Below are positions 34,644 through 45,264 of a stretch of DNA of 64,000 nucleotides, piece by piece. Below the pieces are notes generated by a model. The model ran no database searches and was not told the origin of the DNA. It was given only the letters and a program-made list of their open reading frames with translations. This stretch comes from Helicobacter sp. 13S00401-1 (GTDB taxonomy: Bacteria > Campylobacterota > Campylobacteria > Campylobacterales > Helicobacteraceae), in contig NZ_MLAR01000005.1 in assembly GCF_002272925.1 (NCBI RefSeq), positions 1 to 64,000 on the forward strand, given 5' to 3'. Position numbers and translations under genes: made by a program. Numbering within the stretch: the first letter of the stretch is position 1; each line of letters begins with the position of its first letter.

Positions 34644-37130
34644 ATGAGTATCTCAAGAAGAAGTATATTAAAAGTAGCTTCACTTTTTGCACTTGTACCA
34701 CTAGCACCAAAACTACTAAGTGCCACTGAAGCAGACATGGCAAAACACGCAAGCAAGATGGGCGAAGTCATGAGTAAAGCTAGTGAGATGAAGTATGTAA
34801 CTAGTTTAGTAAAAAATGGCGAAGTTATAACTGGAGCGCACTGGGGGATCTTAAAAGCCAGTATAAAAAATGGCAAAGTTGTATCTTCAAGTGCCGCTTT
34901 AAAAGGCGTGCCTAATCCACTTCAAACTGTTACAGCTGATCTAATCTATACTAAGTCACGTATCAAATATCCTATGGTAAGAAAGTCCTACCTAGAAGAC
35001 CCACATAACAATAAACCTGAGCTTAGAGGCAAAGATGAGTGGGTGCGCGTGCCTTATGAAAAAGCTATCAAGCTAATATCTAGTGCTTTAAAAGAAACTA
35101 GGGCTAATAAAGGGGCAAAAGGAGTTTTTGCAGGAAGCTATGGCTGGAAAAGTAGTGGAAATATGCATAACTCTATAACTTTACTAAAACGTTTTATGGC
35201 TATGAGTGGAGGGTTTGTAGATACTACTGAGACTTACTCAACTGCAGCTATAAGAGTTATCATGCCTTATGTTGTTGGCGGACTTCAAATCTATGATGCA
35301 CAAACTACTTACCCAGTGATACTAAGTGATTCTAAAGTAGTAGTTATTTGGGGAGCTAACCCTATTAATACCTTAAAGATAGCTTGGACTATAAGTGATG
35401 GCAGTGGACTAGAGTTTTTTAATAAACTAAAAGCTAGTGGCAAAAAGATAATCTGCATAGACCCTATAGGAAGTGAAACTGTTAGATTCTTTCAAGGGGT
35501 TAAAAACTCAGAGTGGATAACTCCAAGACCTAATACAGATGTTGCTTTAATGCTTGGAATCATGCACACGATGTACACTACTAAAAAGTACGATAAAAAG
35601 TTTGTTGATACTTATACAACTGGTTTTGATAAGTTTTTAGACTATATGTTAGGTAAAACTGATGGTGTAGTTAAAGATGCTGCTTGGGCTAACTCTATAA
35701 GTAAAGTTGATGTTAAAACTATTAAGTATCTTGCAAAAGTTATGTTTGAAAATAGAACTATGATAATGGCAGGCTGGGGTATGCAAAGGGCCCATCACGG
35801 TGAACAACCTCACTGGATGCTAGTAACCCTAGCTTCTATGATAGGGCAGATCGGCCTTCCAGGTGGAGGCTATGGTTTTAGTTATCACTATGGTAATAAT
35901 GGTAGCCCTAGAGCAAAGGCCGCGGTAGTAGGTGGTATGGATATGGGTAAAAATGGGAATCCTTCAAATGCCCACTTCCCAGTAGCGCGCATCGCAGATG
36001 CCCTTTTGCATCCAGGCAAAACTATAGACTATAAAGGCACAAAAGTAACCTATCCAGATATAGAGCTAGTCTACTGGGTAGGTGGGAATCCTTTCCATCA
36101 TCATCAAGATATAAATAATCTACTTAAAGCGTGGCAAAAACCTAAGGCTGTTATAGTTCATGATCCTTACTGGACTGCAACTGCAAGGCATGCAGATATC
36201 GTTATGCCTATAAGTACTCAGTATGAGAGGGATGATATATCTATGAGTGGTGAGTACTCAAACATTAATATAGTGCCTATGAAAGCTTTAGTAGAAAGAC
36301 AATATGAAGCTAAAGATGACTATGAAGTTTTTAGCGACCTAGCTAAAGAAGCTGGTATCTATGAAGAATACACTGAAGGTAAAACTCCAGCACAGTGGAT
36401 AGAAGAGTTTTATAATGAAGCTTTAAAACAAGCTAAGGCTGAACATATAAATATGCCTGATTTTAAAACCTTTTGGAAGGCAAACAAACCTATAACCTTT
36501 GAAGTGCCAGAAGAAGCAAAAAACTTTGTTATAAGTGCAGACTTTAGAGAAGATCCTATCTTAAACGCCCTAGGAACTCCAAGTGGTAGGATAGAGATTT
36601 ATTCAGAAACTATTGCTAAGTATAACTATGATGACTGCAGGGCCTATCCATCATGGTTTGAACCTGCTGAATGGCTAGGTATGAAAGATAAACCTGCAGA
36701 GTTTCATATGATAAGCTCTCATCCAGAGTATAGACTTCATTCTCAGCTTGATAACACTTCTTTAAAAGCAAAGTACAACATAGCAGGTCGTGAGCCTATA
36801 TGGATAAATGAAGAAGATGCTAAAAGAAAAGGCATAAAAACTGGTGATGTAGTAAGAGTGTTTAACGCAAGAGGTGAAGTACTAGCAGGTGCTTATGTCA
36901 CTAAGAATATGAGAAAAGGAGTGGTTAATCTAAGTGAGGGTGCTTGGTATAACCCAGATTCTAAAGGGCTTTGTAAAAATGGCTGTGCTAATGTTTTAAC
37001 ACTTGATATACCTACTTCAAAGCTAGCTGATGGAAACTGCGCGCATACCGCACTAGTTAATGTTGAAAAGTATAAAGGAAAGGTGCCACAAGTAGATATC
37101 TTTGAAGAGCCAAAAAATATGAAGGTTTAA
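34644..37130 (+). CDS. Tat-exported molybdopterin S/N-oxide reductase, TorA/BisC-like
   Basis: A periplasmic bis-MGD enzyme reducing TMAO, DMSO or related oxides (DMSO reductase family without an N-terminal Fe-S cluster). The Tat signal is SRRSILKVASLFALVPL. The motif GSYGWKSSGNMHNS and ETYSTAAIRVI (Ser ligand region) are typical of TorA/DorA/BisC and the Campylobacter Cj0264 type. Start 34644 is preferred over the ATG at 34623 because AAGGA lies about 10 nt before it. It is 828 aa. No cytochrome c or TorD-like chaperone lies next to it, so electrons must come from a distant partner. Confidence 0.9.
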   Translation: MSISRRSILKVASLFALVPLAPKLLSATEADMAKHASKMGEVMSKASEMKYVTSLVKNGEVITGAHWGILKASIKNGKVVSSSAALKGVPNPLQTVTADLIYTKSRIKYPMVRKSYLEDPHNNKPELRGKDEWVRVPYEKAIKLISSALKETRANKGAKGVFAGSYGWKSSGNMHNSITLLKRFMAMSGGFVDTTETYSTAAIRVIMPYVVGGLQIYDAQTTYPVILSDSKVVVIWGANPINTLKIAWTISDGSGLEFFNKLKASGKKIICIDPIGSETVRFFQGVKNSEWITPRPNTDVALMLGIMHTMYTTKKYDKKFVDTYTTGFDKFLDYMLGKTDGVVKDAAWANSISKVDVKTIKYLAKVMFENRTMIMAGWGMQRAHHGEQPHWMLVTLASMIGQIGLPGGGYGFSYHYGNNGSPRAKAAVVGGMDMGKNGNPSNAHFPVARIADALLHPGKTIDYKGTKVTYPDIELVYWVGGNPFHHHQDINNLLKAWQKPKAVIVHDPYWTATARHADIVMPISTQYERDDISMSGEYSNINIVPMKALVERQYEAKDDYEVFSDLAKEAGIYEEYTEGKTPAQWIEEFYNEALKQAKAEHINMPDFKTFWKANKPITFEVPEEAKNFVISADFREDPILNALGTPSGRIEIYSETIAKYNYDDCRAYPSWFEPAEWLGMKDKPAEFHMISSHPEYRLHSQLDNTSLKAKYNIAGREPIWINEEDAKRKGIKTGDVVRVFNARGEVLAGAYVTKNMRKGVVNLSEGAWYNPDSKGLCKNGCANVLTLDIPTSKLADGNCAHTALVNVEKYKGKVPQVDIFEEPKNMKV

Positions 37131-37299
37131 ATCTATCTTTGCTTTTTTACTACTACAAAAGCTACAAAAGTAGCCTTTGTAGTAGACTAGTTTTTTGAAG
37201 TAATCTAAAAGATTAAAATATAGCAAGCTTGGAAGTGTTAAAGCATCCGTATAGTATAAGCAGGATTGCCATTTCTGCAAGTTTGATTAGATATCCATC

Positions 37300-37667
37300 C
37301 CAACACTTTCTTTTTCACATTGCTTATTATTTATTTGTGTGTTTTCTTTAACCAAAAAGGGGTTTAACCCCTCCCCGCTCCCCTTAACCCCGAAAAAGGC
37401 TCTTTTTCGGCAATCAAGGGGAGGGCCTCGCTGTTTCCGTTTCTAGCAAAAATCGTGCGGTCGCACTACTGCTCCCTTTTCTCACGATTTTTACACCACG
37501 AAACGGGCGAGCTAACGGGCACGTTTTAATGGAATAGTTATGCCTATATACTTTTTATTTTTAAGGAAGCTTCGTTTTCAAGGAAGCTAGAGCTTTCAAG
37601 GAAGCTTCGCTTTGGTTAGAAAAAACACACAAATAAATAATAAGCAATGTGAAAAAGAAAGTGTTGG
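37300..37667. repeat. Structured non-coding element with 46-bp perfect inverted arms
   Basis: Left arm 37300-37345 and right arm 37622-37667 are perfect reverse complements (46 of 46) and extend inward about 10 bp more with few mismatches (TTTGGTTA). Inside are further hairpins: CCGAAAAAG/CTTTTTCGG, a nested CCGTTTC...AAAAATCGTG with CACGATTTTT...GAAACGG, and three tandem copies of a unit with AAGGAAGCT. There is no ORF. Sequence to the right of it (to about 37725) recurs at 60.4 kb. It resembles a MITE or a large structured RNA/DNA element. The flanking intergenic DNA to bamA holds no gene. Confidence 0.8.
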
Positions 37668-37826
37668 AATAAAGATTTAGTTAATAGCACAAAGAGATTA
37701 GAACTGTCTATATAAAAGGATTATATTAATAACTATAGTTTCTTAGCAGTTTATATTAGTAGTTAGTAATATCTTATGTTAAGCCTTTTATAAAAAGACT
37801 TAACATGCCATAAAGCTTTTTTAGTT

Positions 37827-40355
37827 TTAGAATCTTGTCCCCATAGTAAACTCAAAGTAGCTAGGGTAGTCAGTTAGGAAGTTTTGATTCTGTCTTATTT
37901 TGGCAGCTCCTGGGTAAGAAAAGACTGAAGTTCCGTTATACCAAAGGAAAGGGAAGACTAAAACTATAGGGCCCATAGGAGATACCCACTCTATAGCTGC
38001 TCCTGCAGCACCTCTAGGCAAGAGTGAAGTAGGACCGCTAAAGGTTCCAAAGTCTTGGAAGTTAGCTCTGTTGCGTGAACCTTGATAGGTTAAGAAACCA
38101 TAGTCTACATAAAGGCTAAGTCTCATCTTAGCACTAGGTATAAGACCATAGCTTAGCTCTGCTGAGTTAGTAAAGATTCCATCTCCACCTGTACGTAAGC
38201 CTAGCCCATCAGTTGGGGAGATAGAGTAGCTATAAAACCCTCTTATAGTTCCAACTCCACCCATGTAGAAGGTGTCATTTAGCGAAAAGAAGTCATTTTT
38301 AGAGTATCTAAAAAGATAACCTGCTTGTACTTTGTATCTAGCTATCAAGTCTATATGTAAAAGTTTTGATAAGTCATAGTAGAAGGCGTTTTTAGTATAA
38401 AGTTTTACATACTTGACATCTCCTCCAAGACCTGCAAACTGAGCAGATACTGAAGCACTTATACCATTTTTAGGGAAGTAGTAGTCATCAGTGTTATCAA
38501 AGTTTAGGCTAGGGGTAACTGAGCTTTTTATAGGGGCATTTGCTCCACTATAGTCTCTATTCCATATACCGTGTATAGGTATGTCAAGAGTACCCAGGAT
38601 TCCATTATTTTGTCGTCCTAGACCAGTGAAAGGGTTGTAAGCACCTACTGTTTCTCTAGTACTAGCGTAGTATCTATTATATAAAGGCTGAGGATTGCCA
38701 AAGAGGTCTACAAAGCCATAAGTATTAGTCCTGTTTAAGTCATAGCCTATATTAAGTCTTAGGTTAGGAGTTAGTAGTCTTCCTACACCAAAGCCCCCAC
38801 CTACAGTTTCTTGAGAGTAGACATAGCTTAAAGAGTTACTATAGTAGGCGTTAAAAGAGATGCTCCACTTAGAATCTAAGATTCTAGGGTTAGTTAAAGA
38901 GGCGTTAAAGTTTTGTTGAGTTAGACCTCTTAGCACGCTAGAGTTAAGCCCACTTCCTAGTAAGCCTACTTGCCCACCAAAGCTTACATTAGCCCCAACA
39001 CCAGCTGAAAAACCACTACCAAAGAGGTTTCTTTCATTAACATTAGCATTAACCATAAGACCATAAAAACTTCCATAGCCCACACCAAAGACTAGCTCTC
39101 CTGTCCTACCTTCTGAGACATTAACTACTAGGTCTATTAGGTTATCAGTTACGCGTCTTGAATCTATACGCACTTTATCAAAGTAGCCCAGTCTTTTAAG
39201 GGCGTTTTCTGACTGAGTTATCTTAGTTAGCGAGTAGAGATCTCCAGGGGCTATTAATATTTCGCGGCGGATTATCCTATCTCCTGTTCTAGTATTACCA
39301 GTTATGACTACATCGTTTATATGTACTTTTTGTCCTACATCTATCCTAAAGTCAACTGTTACTTCTGCGGTTTTTGGGTCTTTTTTAAGATCTGGAGTTA
39401 TAGCTACATAGGCATAGCCAAGATCAGCTATTTTATATTTTAAAGATTCTATATCTGTTCTTACGTTTTGTATATCAAAGATAGCACCTTTAACTGTTAA
39501 AAGTTTATCTCTAAGCTTTTTTTCACTTATGACATCTTTGCTTAGGTGAAACTCTACATCTTTAACTTTATACTGCACGCCTTCATGGACGTTATAGTAA
39601 AGCTTTGCTTTGTAGTTATCCATGTTAGCTTCTAAGAAAGGGGTTGAAACATGGGCGTCTAAGAAACCATGTCTCATATAGACATCTTGTATCCTAAGTG
39701 GGTCAACTTCAAGCTCATTTATGATAAGTTTTCCACTATTAAGCCCTGGGATAAAGCCTAGGAAGTCTCTTTGCTTGTTAGCACTTAGAGATTCTATAGT
39801 TCGTTTTTTTAGCTTCTTAGCACCGTTATAAGTGCTTTTATCTATGACTATGGTGTTACCACGGTTTACGTTAAGGACTATGGAGACTGCGTTTGCATTA
39901 CTTAGTTTGTTAATATCAGCTTGTACTACTGTGCCATAGTAGCCTTTATACTCTAAGGCTTTTAAGATGACATCTTTTGCATTTTTTAGCTTAGTGTTAT
40001 CAAAGGTATCACCTTTTTTGATACCTATTTGCCCATAAAGTGTATCTTTCTCACTTTGAGTTCCCCAGCCCTTTATCTCTATACTTGCTACACTTGGTTT
40101 TTCTTTAAAGTGAAAAGTTAGTACGCCATTATCAAAGGTGGCATAGACGTCATTGAAATAGCCTTGATTATAAAAATTTAGAACTGCCTTGTCTATGGCT
40201 GCTTTATCAAGCGTGCTTCCCTCTTTAATATTACTGATCTCAGAGGCTATATCAGAAGAGATATAACTTAAGCCATCATAGTTAATCTTAGAGATATCAG
40301 CTGCTAATGCAAACTGAAAGAGAAGTAAGAAAGCCAGTGCTATAAATTTTAACAT
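37827..40355 (-). CDS. bamA: Outer-membrane assembly factor BamA (Omp85)
   Basis: Inserts beta-barrel proteins in the outer membrane. It has a signal peptide (MLKFIALAFLLLFQFALA), five POTRA-like repeats (about 20-420), then a 16-strand-type barrel rich in Gly/Asn/Tyr. The lid motif is TIRGFYSYSI, equivalent to VRGF, and the protein ends in Phe (FTMGTRF), the outer-membrane signature. At 842 aa it is typical. It starts at ATG and is divergent from the small membrane protein at 40438. Confidence 0.96.
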   Translation of the reverse strand: MLKFIALAFLLLFQFALAADISKINYDGLSYISSDIASEISNIKEGSTLDKAAIDKAVLNFYNQGYFNDVYATFDNGVLTFHFKEKPSVASIEIKGWGTQSEKDTLYGQIGIKKGDTFDNTKLKNAKDVILKALEYKGYYGTVVQADINKLSNANAVSIVLNVNRGNTIVIDKSTYNGAKKLKKRTIESLSANKQRDFLGFIPGLNSGKLIINELEVDPLRIQDVYMRHGFLDAHVSTPFLEANMDNYKAKLYYNVHEGVQYKVKDVEFHLSKDVISEKKLRDKLLTVKGAIFDIQNVRTDIESLKYKIADLGYAYVAITPDLKKDPKTAEVTVDFRIDVGQKVHINDVVITGNTRTGDRIIRREILIAPGDLYSLTKITQSENALKRLGYFDKVRIDSRRVTDNLIDLVVNVSEGRTGELVFGVGYGSFYGLMVNANVNERNLFGSGFSAGVGANVSFGGQVGLLGSGLNSSVLRGLTQQNFNASLTNPRILDSKWSISFNAYYSNSLSYVYSQETVGGGFGVGRLLTPNLRLNIGYDLNRTNTYGFVDLFGNPQPLYNRYYASTRETVGAYNPFTGLGRQNNGILGTLDIPIHGIWNRDYSGANAPIKSSVTPSLNFDNTDDYYFPKNGISASVSAQFAGLGGDVKYVKLYTKNAFYYDLSKLLHIDLIARYKVQAGYLFRYSKNDFFSLNDTFYMGGVGTIRGFYSYSISPTDGLGLRTGGDGIFTNSAELSYGLIPSAKMRLSLYVDYGFLTYQGSRNRANFQDFGTFSGPTSLLPRGAAGAAIEWVSPMGPIVLVFPFLWYNGTSVFSYPGAAKIRQNQNFLTDYPSYFEFTMGTRF

Positions 40356-40437
40356 TACTATTAATCCTTGGTTAAATGAAAGAAAACAAACATTATACTA
40401 GATTAAAAATAGTAAAATACACAAAAATAACCCAGGT

Positions 40438-41037
40438 ATGTTAATGACTAATCTTATATCACTTTACGCAATTTTTGTCTATTCACTAGCCTTAGGCCTT
40501 ATCTTTCTTAAAATACCCTTTAAACTAAGAATCTATACTAGGCTAGCTATCTTTGTTCTTATACTTATAGTTGCAAATATCAGTATAGAAGGCGTGAGCA
40601 TAGCTAAGTTTATGTATAGCATCTTTGATATGCCAAGTATCTTTTTACTAGTAGTTTGTATCTTAAGTTTAGTTAGGACTTTTATAAAAACTACGCCCCT
40701 ATCTATATCTTATCGTGGGTTTATAAGCGTTTTTGTGGTGTGGATACTGCTTTTTTTAAACACTTTAGGCTTCTTTAATATAGGCTTTGGTGTGTATAAT
40801 GACCAAATCCTAGTTACAGCTTTTATCATAGCCATACTTTACTTAATAGATACAAATCTTGGAATCTTACTTTTAATAAGCTTTTTCCTAACGCTTATCT
40901 TGCCTTTTCATATAGAGATACTAAATGGTTTTATAGGTAGTTTTGTGGCACTTTTTGGCTTCCTTGTACAAGGGAAAAAGACTAACTATGAAAGTTTGCA
41001 TAAAGCGCTTTTAAGACCTAATGTAACTAAAAGTTAG
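40438..41037 (+). CDS. Multi-pass membrane protein of unknown function
   Basis: A 199-aa protein with about six hydrophobic helices (for example IYTRLAIFVLILIVANISI and LGILLLISFFLTLIL), a short cytoplasmic tail ending in LLRPNVTKS and no conserved polar motif that I recognise. ATG codons at 40438 and 40444 are both possible. It is divergent from bamA. Its role is not inferable from context. Confidence 0.7.
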   Translation: MLMTNLISLYAIFVYSLALGLIFLKIPFKLRIYTRLAIFVLILIVANISIEGVSIAKFMYSIFDMPSIFLLVVCILSLVRTFIKTTPLSISYRGFISVFVVWILLFLNTLGFFNIGFGVYNDQILVTAFIIAILYLIDTNLGILLLISFFLTLILPFHIEILNGFIGSFVALFGFLVQGKKTNYESLHKALLRPNVTKS

Positions 41038-41175
41038 GAAGTATTACTTAACTAGTTAAGTAATACTTTTCTCTATGATAGATTTTAAAGCTAGGGAAGA
41101 ATTTTTGAAATAGCGTTTTGCTTTTTTCTTGCGTTGTTAGATCGCTAATGATAAAAGGCTTAAGTTTACTAAAAA

Positions 41176-41613
41176 CTACCACTCAAAGATAGTTTTTACT
41201 TTCTTGCACTCAAGGTACTTAAAGTTTTTGATGCCTTCTTTTGTCTCTATACTAAAGCCATCTTCATTACTATCAACCAAGATTCCTTCAAAGGTAGTTT
41301 TATCTGGTAGTTTTACGCTTAACTTTTCGCCCTTACTTAGTCTAAAGTGATTAGGCTCGCTTAGGATTCTTTCTATACCTGGTGAGCTAACTTCTAGGTA
41401 GTAGTTTTCTTTATCAGCTAACTTTACATCTAGTAAAGGTGAGATAAGGTTACTCATAAAAGTACAAAACTCTAAGTCTACACCGCCTTCTTTATGAAAA
41501 GAGATTCTAAGTATGAGATTCCCATCTTCTTTTATAAAACTTGCGTCATAGAGTTCTGCGCCATTTGCAAGGGCTAGGGCTGAGAGTTCATCTTCTAGGC
41601 TTTTATCTATCAT
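41176..41613 (-). CDS. rimP: Ribosome maturation factor RimP
   Basis: A 30S assembly factor of 145 aa. It contains an alpha/beta N-domain and the family signature YLEVSSPGIERILSEPNHF. The C-terminal SH3-like part (LPDKTTFEGILVDSNEDGF) fits. It overlaps the rbfA stop by 4 nt, and is the last gene of the thrB-ylxR-infB-rbfA-rimP block, in the same order as in H. pylori. Confidence 0.94.
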   Translation of the reverse strand: MIDKSLEDELSALALANGAELYDASFIKEDGNLILRISFHKEGGVDLEFCTFMSNLISPLLDVKLADKENYYLEVSSPGIERILSEPNHFRLSKGEKLSVKLPDKTTFEGILVDSNEDGFSIETKEGIKNFKYLECKKVKTIFEW

Positions 41614-41990
41614 TTATCATCATCCTTGTGTGCTTTTTCTTCTTCTTGGTGGATTTGCTTGAAAATCTCATCTAGTCTATTTTGAGTTCCTAAAGAATCA
41701 TCTATGATGAAGTTTAGTTTAGGTGGGGCATACCAGCCAGTGACATTTAAGATGTACTCTTTTAGTATGTTTCTAGCTTTTTTTAAGGCATGTAAGGTTT
41801 CTTTTGGATCTTCTATGCCAAGTTTATCAAGATAGATTTTCACATCTTGCTTGCCTCTTGAGACTTCAACTTTTGTGATAGTTAGTGAGTTTATACGTGT
41901 ATCACTAAGGCCAGCTAGGGCTATACTTAGTGACTCTTGTAAAAAAGATTCTTGTTTTTGTCTAATAATGTCATTTTTTTGCATGTCCAT
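41610..41990 (-). CDS. rbfA: Ribosome-binding factor A
   Basis: A 126-aa KH-fold 30S maturation factor. The segment ALAGLSDTRINSLTITKVEV, followed by VKIYLDKLG and LKYILNVTGWYAPPKLNFIID-like residues, matches RbfA. It lies 80 nt after infB and overlaps rimP. The C-terminal EEEKAHKDDDK tail is charged. Confidence 0.93.
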   Translation of the reverse strand: MDMQKNDIIRQKQESFLQESLSIALAGLSDTRINSLTITKVEVSRGKQDVKIYLDKLGIEDPKETLHALKKARNILKEYILNVTGWYAPPKLNFIIDDSLGTQNRLDEIFKQIHQEEEKAHKDDDK

Positions 41991-42070
41991 CCTTAAAACT
42001 AAAGAGTGTTTTATGCCTTTGGCTGCCTTTTTAAGTTTGTAATACCTGCCCTTTTATAGGGCTTTAAGTC

Positions 42071-44977
42071 TTAAAGCTCTCTTTTTTTAGCTATCTGCTT
42101 GTAAGTTTCTATAACATCTTCTGCTTTTAAGTCGTTAAATCCTTCTAGCATGATCCCACATTCAAAGCCTTTTTTAACTTCTCTTACATCATCTTTAAAG
42201 CGTTTTAAAGAGGCTATTTTGCCTTCATGAACCACTGTACCATTTCTTATAACTCTTGCGTGGAGATTTTTTTCTATCACGCCTTCATTAACCATACATC
42301 CTGCTATAACACCAACTTTTGCCACTGTAAAAAGCTCTCTTATAACAGCTTCTCCAGTTATCTCTTCTTCCATTAAAGGAGACATCATACCGCCTATTAG
42401 CAGTTTGACTTCATCTAATAAATCATAGATTATAGAGTAAGTTTTAAGTGTAACACCTAGGTTTTTGGCTTCATTTTTTATCTCATTACTTGCTTTAATA
42501 TTGAAACCTAAGATGATGCAGTTAGTACTAGCACTTGCTAGGTTTACATCTGAAAGAGTGATACTTCCTACTCCTACACTTATGACATTTATTTGAACTT
42601 CATCATTACTTAGTGCAAGAAGGGAGTTTTTAAGTGCTTCAAGGCTTCCTTGAGTATCAGCCCTTAAGATGATAGGTAGGCTTTTTAGATTCTCTTGGGC
42701 TACCATGGTGCTTAACTCATCAAAGGTTACTTTTGTAGTTTTACTTAAGGCTTTTTGTCTTAGGTAAGCACTTCGTTTCATAGCTTGCTCACGGGCTTCA
42801 CTATCAGTGTCTGTGTAGTAGAGGGCAGATCCAGCTAGTGGGACTTCATTTAACCCAGTGATTTGTGCTATCTCGCTAGGGTGAAGTTCTGTAAGTTCAT
42901 TACCTAAGTCATCTTGCATGGATCTAATCTTTCCATAAGCAGTATCAGCAACCACACTCATGCCAACTTTTAAGATTCCTTGTTGGACTATAATAGTTGC
43001 TACAGATCCTTTGCCTTTTTGTTGCGAACCTTCTAAGACTACAGCTTTTGGTCTAGCTTTTTGACTAGCTTTTAACTCTAAAAGCTCAGCTTGTATAAGT
43101 ATGGTTTCAAGTAGCAAATCTATACCTTCGCCACTTTTTGCACTTAGCGGGATAAAGTCATAGTTACCGCCCCAGTCACTTGGAGTAAAACCAAGTTCTG
43201 CACACTCTGATTTTAGTTTGTCTGGATTAGCGTTTTCTTTATCCATCTTGTTCATGGCGATGATTATTTGTACATTTGCGTTTTTAGCGTGATTTAGCGC
43301 TTCTATGCTTTGTTGTTTTACTCCATCATCAGCAGCTATAACTATGATAGCTATGTCAGTAACTTGCGCGCCCCTACTTCTCATCTGTGCAAAGGCTTCA
43401 TGCCCTGGAGTATCTATAAAGCTTATTTTTTTGCCATTTTTTTCTACCATATAAGCACCGATGTGCTGGGTTATACCGCCAGCTTCTTTACTTGCTATAC
43501 GTGAGTTTCTTATCTTATCAAGTAAAGAAGTTTTACCATGGTCTACGTGACCCATGATAGTTACTACTGGTGGTCTTTCTACTAAGTCTTGATCGTTTAT
43601 AACTTCTTCTAAGACTTCATTTCCAACTGATTGGATTTTTACATTTATACCAAACTCATTAGCTAGTATCTCTATAGTATCTCTATCTAAAAAGTCGTTT
43701 TTCAATACTTTTAACCCAAGGTTAAAAAGTACTCCTAAGACTTTATTTAGTTCTATGCCCGCTTTATCAGCAAACTCATACACTCTTACATCTTCTGGTA
43801 TGAGAATCTCTTTTAGGTTGTTTGCTTCATTTTTTTGATTATTTTTATCCATGCCCTTGTTTCTGCTCTTTCTACTAGATCTCTTAATCGATCCTTCTTG
43901 CATGTAAGGACTGTAGCGGTTAAGTCTTATCTTATCATTAACTGCTTTTCTTACTTTTTCTATCTCATCTTCGTTTTTTGGCTCTTGCTCTCTTAAGTCT
44001 AAAAGCACAACCTCTTCTTCATCATCATCATAACTGCCAAATCCAAGCTCACGGTCAAGCTCAAGATACTGGGCGTGGTGGTGGGCTGACTTAGCTGGAG
44101 CTTTTGAGATATCTTTTTTCTTTTCTTTTCTAGGCTTGCTAGTTTCATTACTTGCTAGCTTTATCTTAGCTAGGGTTTCATTAGCATTAGCAAGATCTAT
44201 TTTTGGTTTTTTATCATTTCTTGGTGCTACTTCTTCAGTTTGATTTTTACTTACTACTCTTACTCTTCCATAAGTTTTTCTTACGTCTTGTTCTACTGGT
44301 CTTGGAAGGGCGTTACTTTCAAGTCTAGTATTGTTAAGATCATTTTTTATCTCTTGTATGGCTTGTTTTATCTCTGGCTTATTTAGATTGATGATAGGAA
44401 GATCTTTTTTAGTGTCATTTCTTGCATCTTGATTTTTCATATCTTGTAAGCTTGAAATCTCATCTTTAAAGTCTGTTTTTGTAGGGGTTTGCTTAGTTTC
44501 TACTTTAGGAGTGCTTACTATCCTTATCTTATCTTTAGTTGGAGTTAGCTTTACTTCTTTTTCTAAGTCTTTAGTGTTTGTTTGACTTGGGGGTGTAGTT
44601 TTAGATTCTAAACTTTCTTGCGCACTAGCTTCAGGGGTTAAAGTTTTATCTTGTAACGCAGTTTGCATAAACTCTTCTTTATCATTTTGTGTTTTAGCTT
44701 TAGTTGTCTTAGAAGTACTATCTTCTGACTCTTCTAAACTACTGGCTTCTTTTTTAGAATCTGTATTTGAAATAGTTTCTTTTTTAGATTCCTTATGAGG
44801 CTTACTAGTTGCGTGAGTATCTACACCTTTAGTTATGTAGTCATAAAGCCTTTGGGCTTCTTCGTCATTTACTGTGCTCATCGCCCCTTTTATATTTAAA
44901 CCTAACTCTTTGGCTTTGGTTACAACTATGTTAGGTTTTTTTCCTAAATCTGCTGCTATTTCACTTATTTTTGCCAT
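42071..44977 (-). CDS. infB: Translation initiation factor IF-2
   Basis: The GTPase that places fMet-tRNA on the 30S subunit. N-terminal IF2-N ([18 protein letters not shown]), a long low-complexity Lys/Ser/Thr/Glu-rich linker (about 60-380), a second IF2-N, then the G domain with [15 protein letters not shown] (about 470), DTPGHEAF and NKMDKENAN, and domains II-IV ending [13 protein letters not shown]. The 968-aa length reflects the extended linker. Its start overlaps the ylxR 3' end by 17 nt. Confidence 0.97.
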   Translation of the reverse strand: MAKISEIAADLGKKPNIVVTKAKELGLNIKGAMSTVNDEEAQRLYDYITKGVDTHATSKPHKESKKETISNTDSKKEASSLEESEDSTSKTTKAKTQNDKEEFMQTALQDKTLTPEASAQESLESKTTPPSQTNTKDLEKEVKLTPTKDKIRIVSTPKVETKQTPTKTDFKDEISSLQDMKNQDARNDTKKDLPIINLNKPEIKQAIQEIKNDLNNTRLESNALPRPVEQDVRKTYGRVRVVSKNQTEEVAPRNDKKPKIDLANANETLAKIKLASNETSKPRKEKKKDISKAPAKSAHHHAQYLELDRELGFGSYDDDEEEVVLLDLREQEPKNEDEIEKVRKAVNDKIRLNRYSPYMQEGSIKRSSRKSRNKGMDKNNQKNEANNLKEILIPEDVRVYEFADKAGIELNKVLGVLFNLGLKVLKNDFLDRDTIEILANEFGINVKIQSVGNEVLEEVINDQDLVERPPVVTIMGHVDHGKTSLLDKIRNSRIASKEAGGITQHIGAYMVEKNGKKISFIDTPGHEAFAQMRSRGAQVTDIAIIVIAADDGVKQQSIEALNHAKNANVQIIIAMNKMDKENANPDKLKSECAELGFTPSDWGGNYDFIPLSAKSGEGIDLLLETILIQAELLELKASQKARPKAVVLEGSQQKGKGSVATIIVQQGILKVGMSVVADTAYGKIRSMQDDLGNELTELHPSEIAQITGLNEVPLAGSALYYTDTDSEAREQAMKRSAYLRQKALSKTTKVTFDELSTMVAQENLKSLPIILRADTQGSLEALKNSLLALSNDEVQINVISVGVGSITLSDVNLASASTNCIILGFNIKASNEIKNEAKNLGVTLKTYSIIYDLLDEVKLLIGGMMSPLMEEEITGEAVIRELFTVAKVGVIAGCMVNEGVIEKNLHARVIRNGTVVHEGKIASLKRFKDDVREVKKGFECGIMLEGFNDLKAEDVIETYKQIAKKREL

Positions 44978-45263
44978 TCTTATGTCTCCTTAATACAACA
45001 CTACTATTAGCAAGTTTTGTCAATGTATTTCTAATATCTGATCGCTTAGAGCATTCATCACAAATATAAAAACTTCTTCCTATCCCACTAAAGAAAACTA
45101 CTTCCTTGTTGCTAACTTGTAATCTAAAAAGTCTACTTTGTGGTAGTCTTTTTCGACACTTAACACACATTCGGACACTGTTTTTTGAAGCAGGTTTACT
45201 AAGAGCTTCTTGCTCTTGGAGGGCACTAACTAGCGCATTTATATCCTTTAAGGTAGTTATCAA
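44961..45263 (-). CDS. ylxR: YlxR-like RNA-binding protein (DUF448)
   Basis: A 100-aa protein with the DUF448 signature: RMCVKCRKRLPQSRLFRL and a second Cys pair near GRSFYICDECSKR. YlxR proteins bind RNA/RNase P and normally lie beside infB, as here. The start is a TTG at 45261-45263, one base after the thrB stop, giving a 24-residue N-terminal extension before the conserved motif; an internal start is possible. Confidence 0.85.
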   Translation of the reverse strand: MITTLKDINALVSALQEQEALSKPASKNSVRMCVKCRKRLPQSRLFRLQVSNKEVVFFSGIGRSFYICDECSKRSDIRNTLTKLANSSVVLRRHKNGKNK

Positions 45264-45264
45264 A

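Noticed and set aside
37053-37280. 75-codon minus-strand frame over the torA-like 3' end
   Set aside because: Mostly antisense to coding DNA; no ribosome site or domain.
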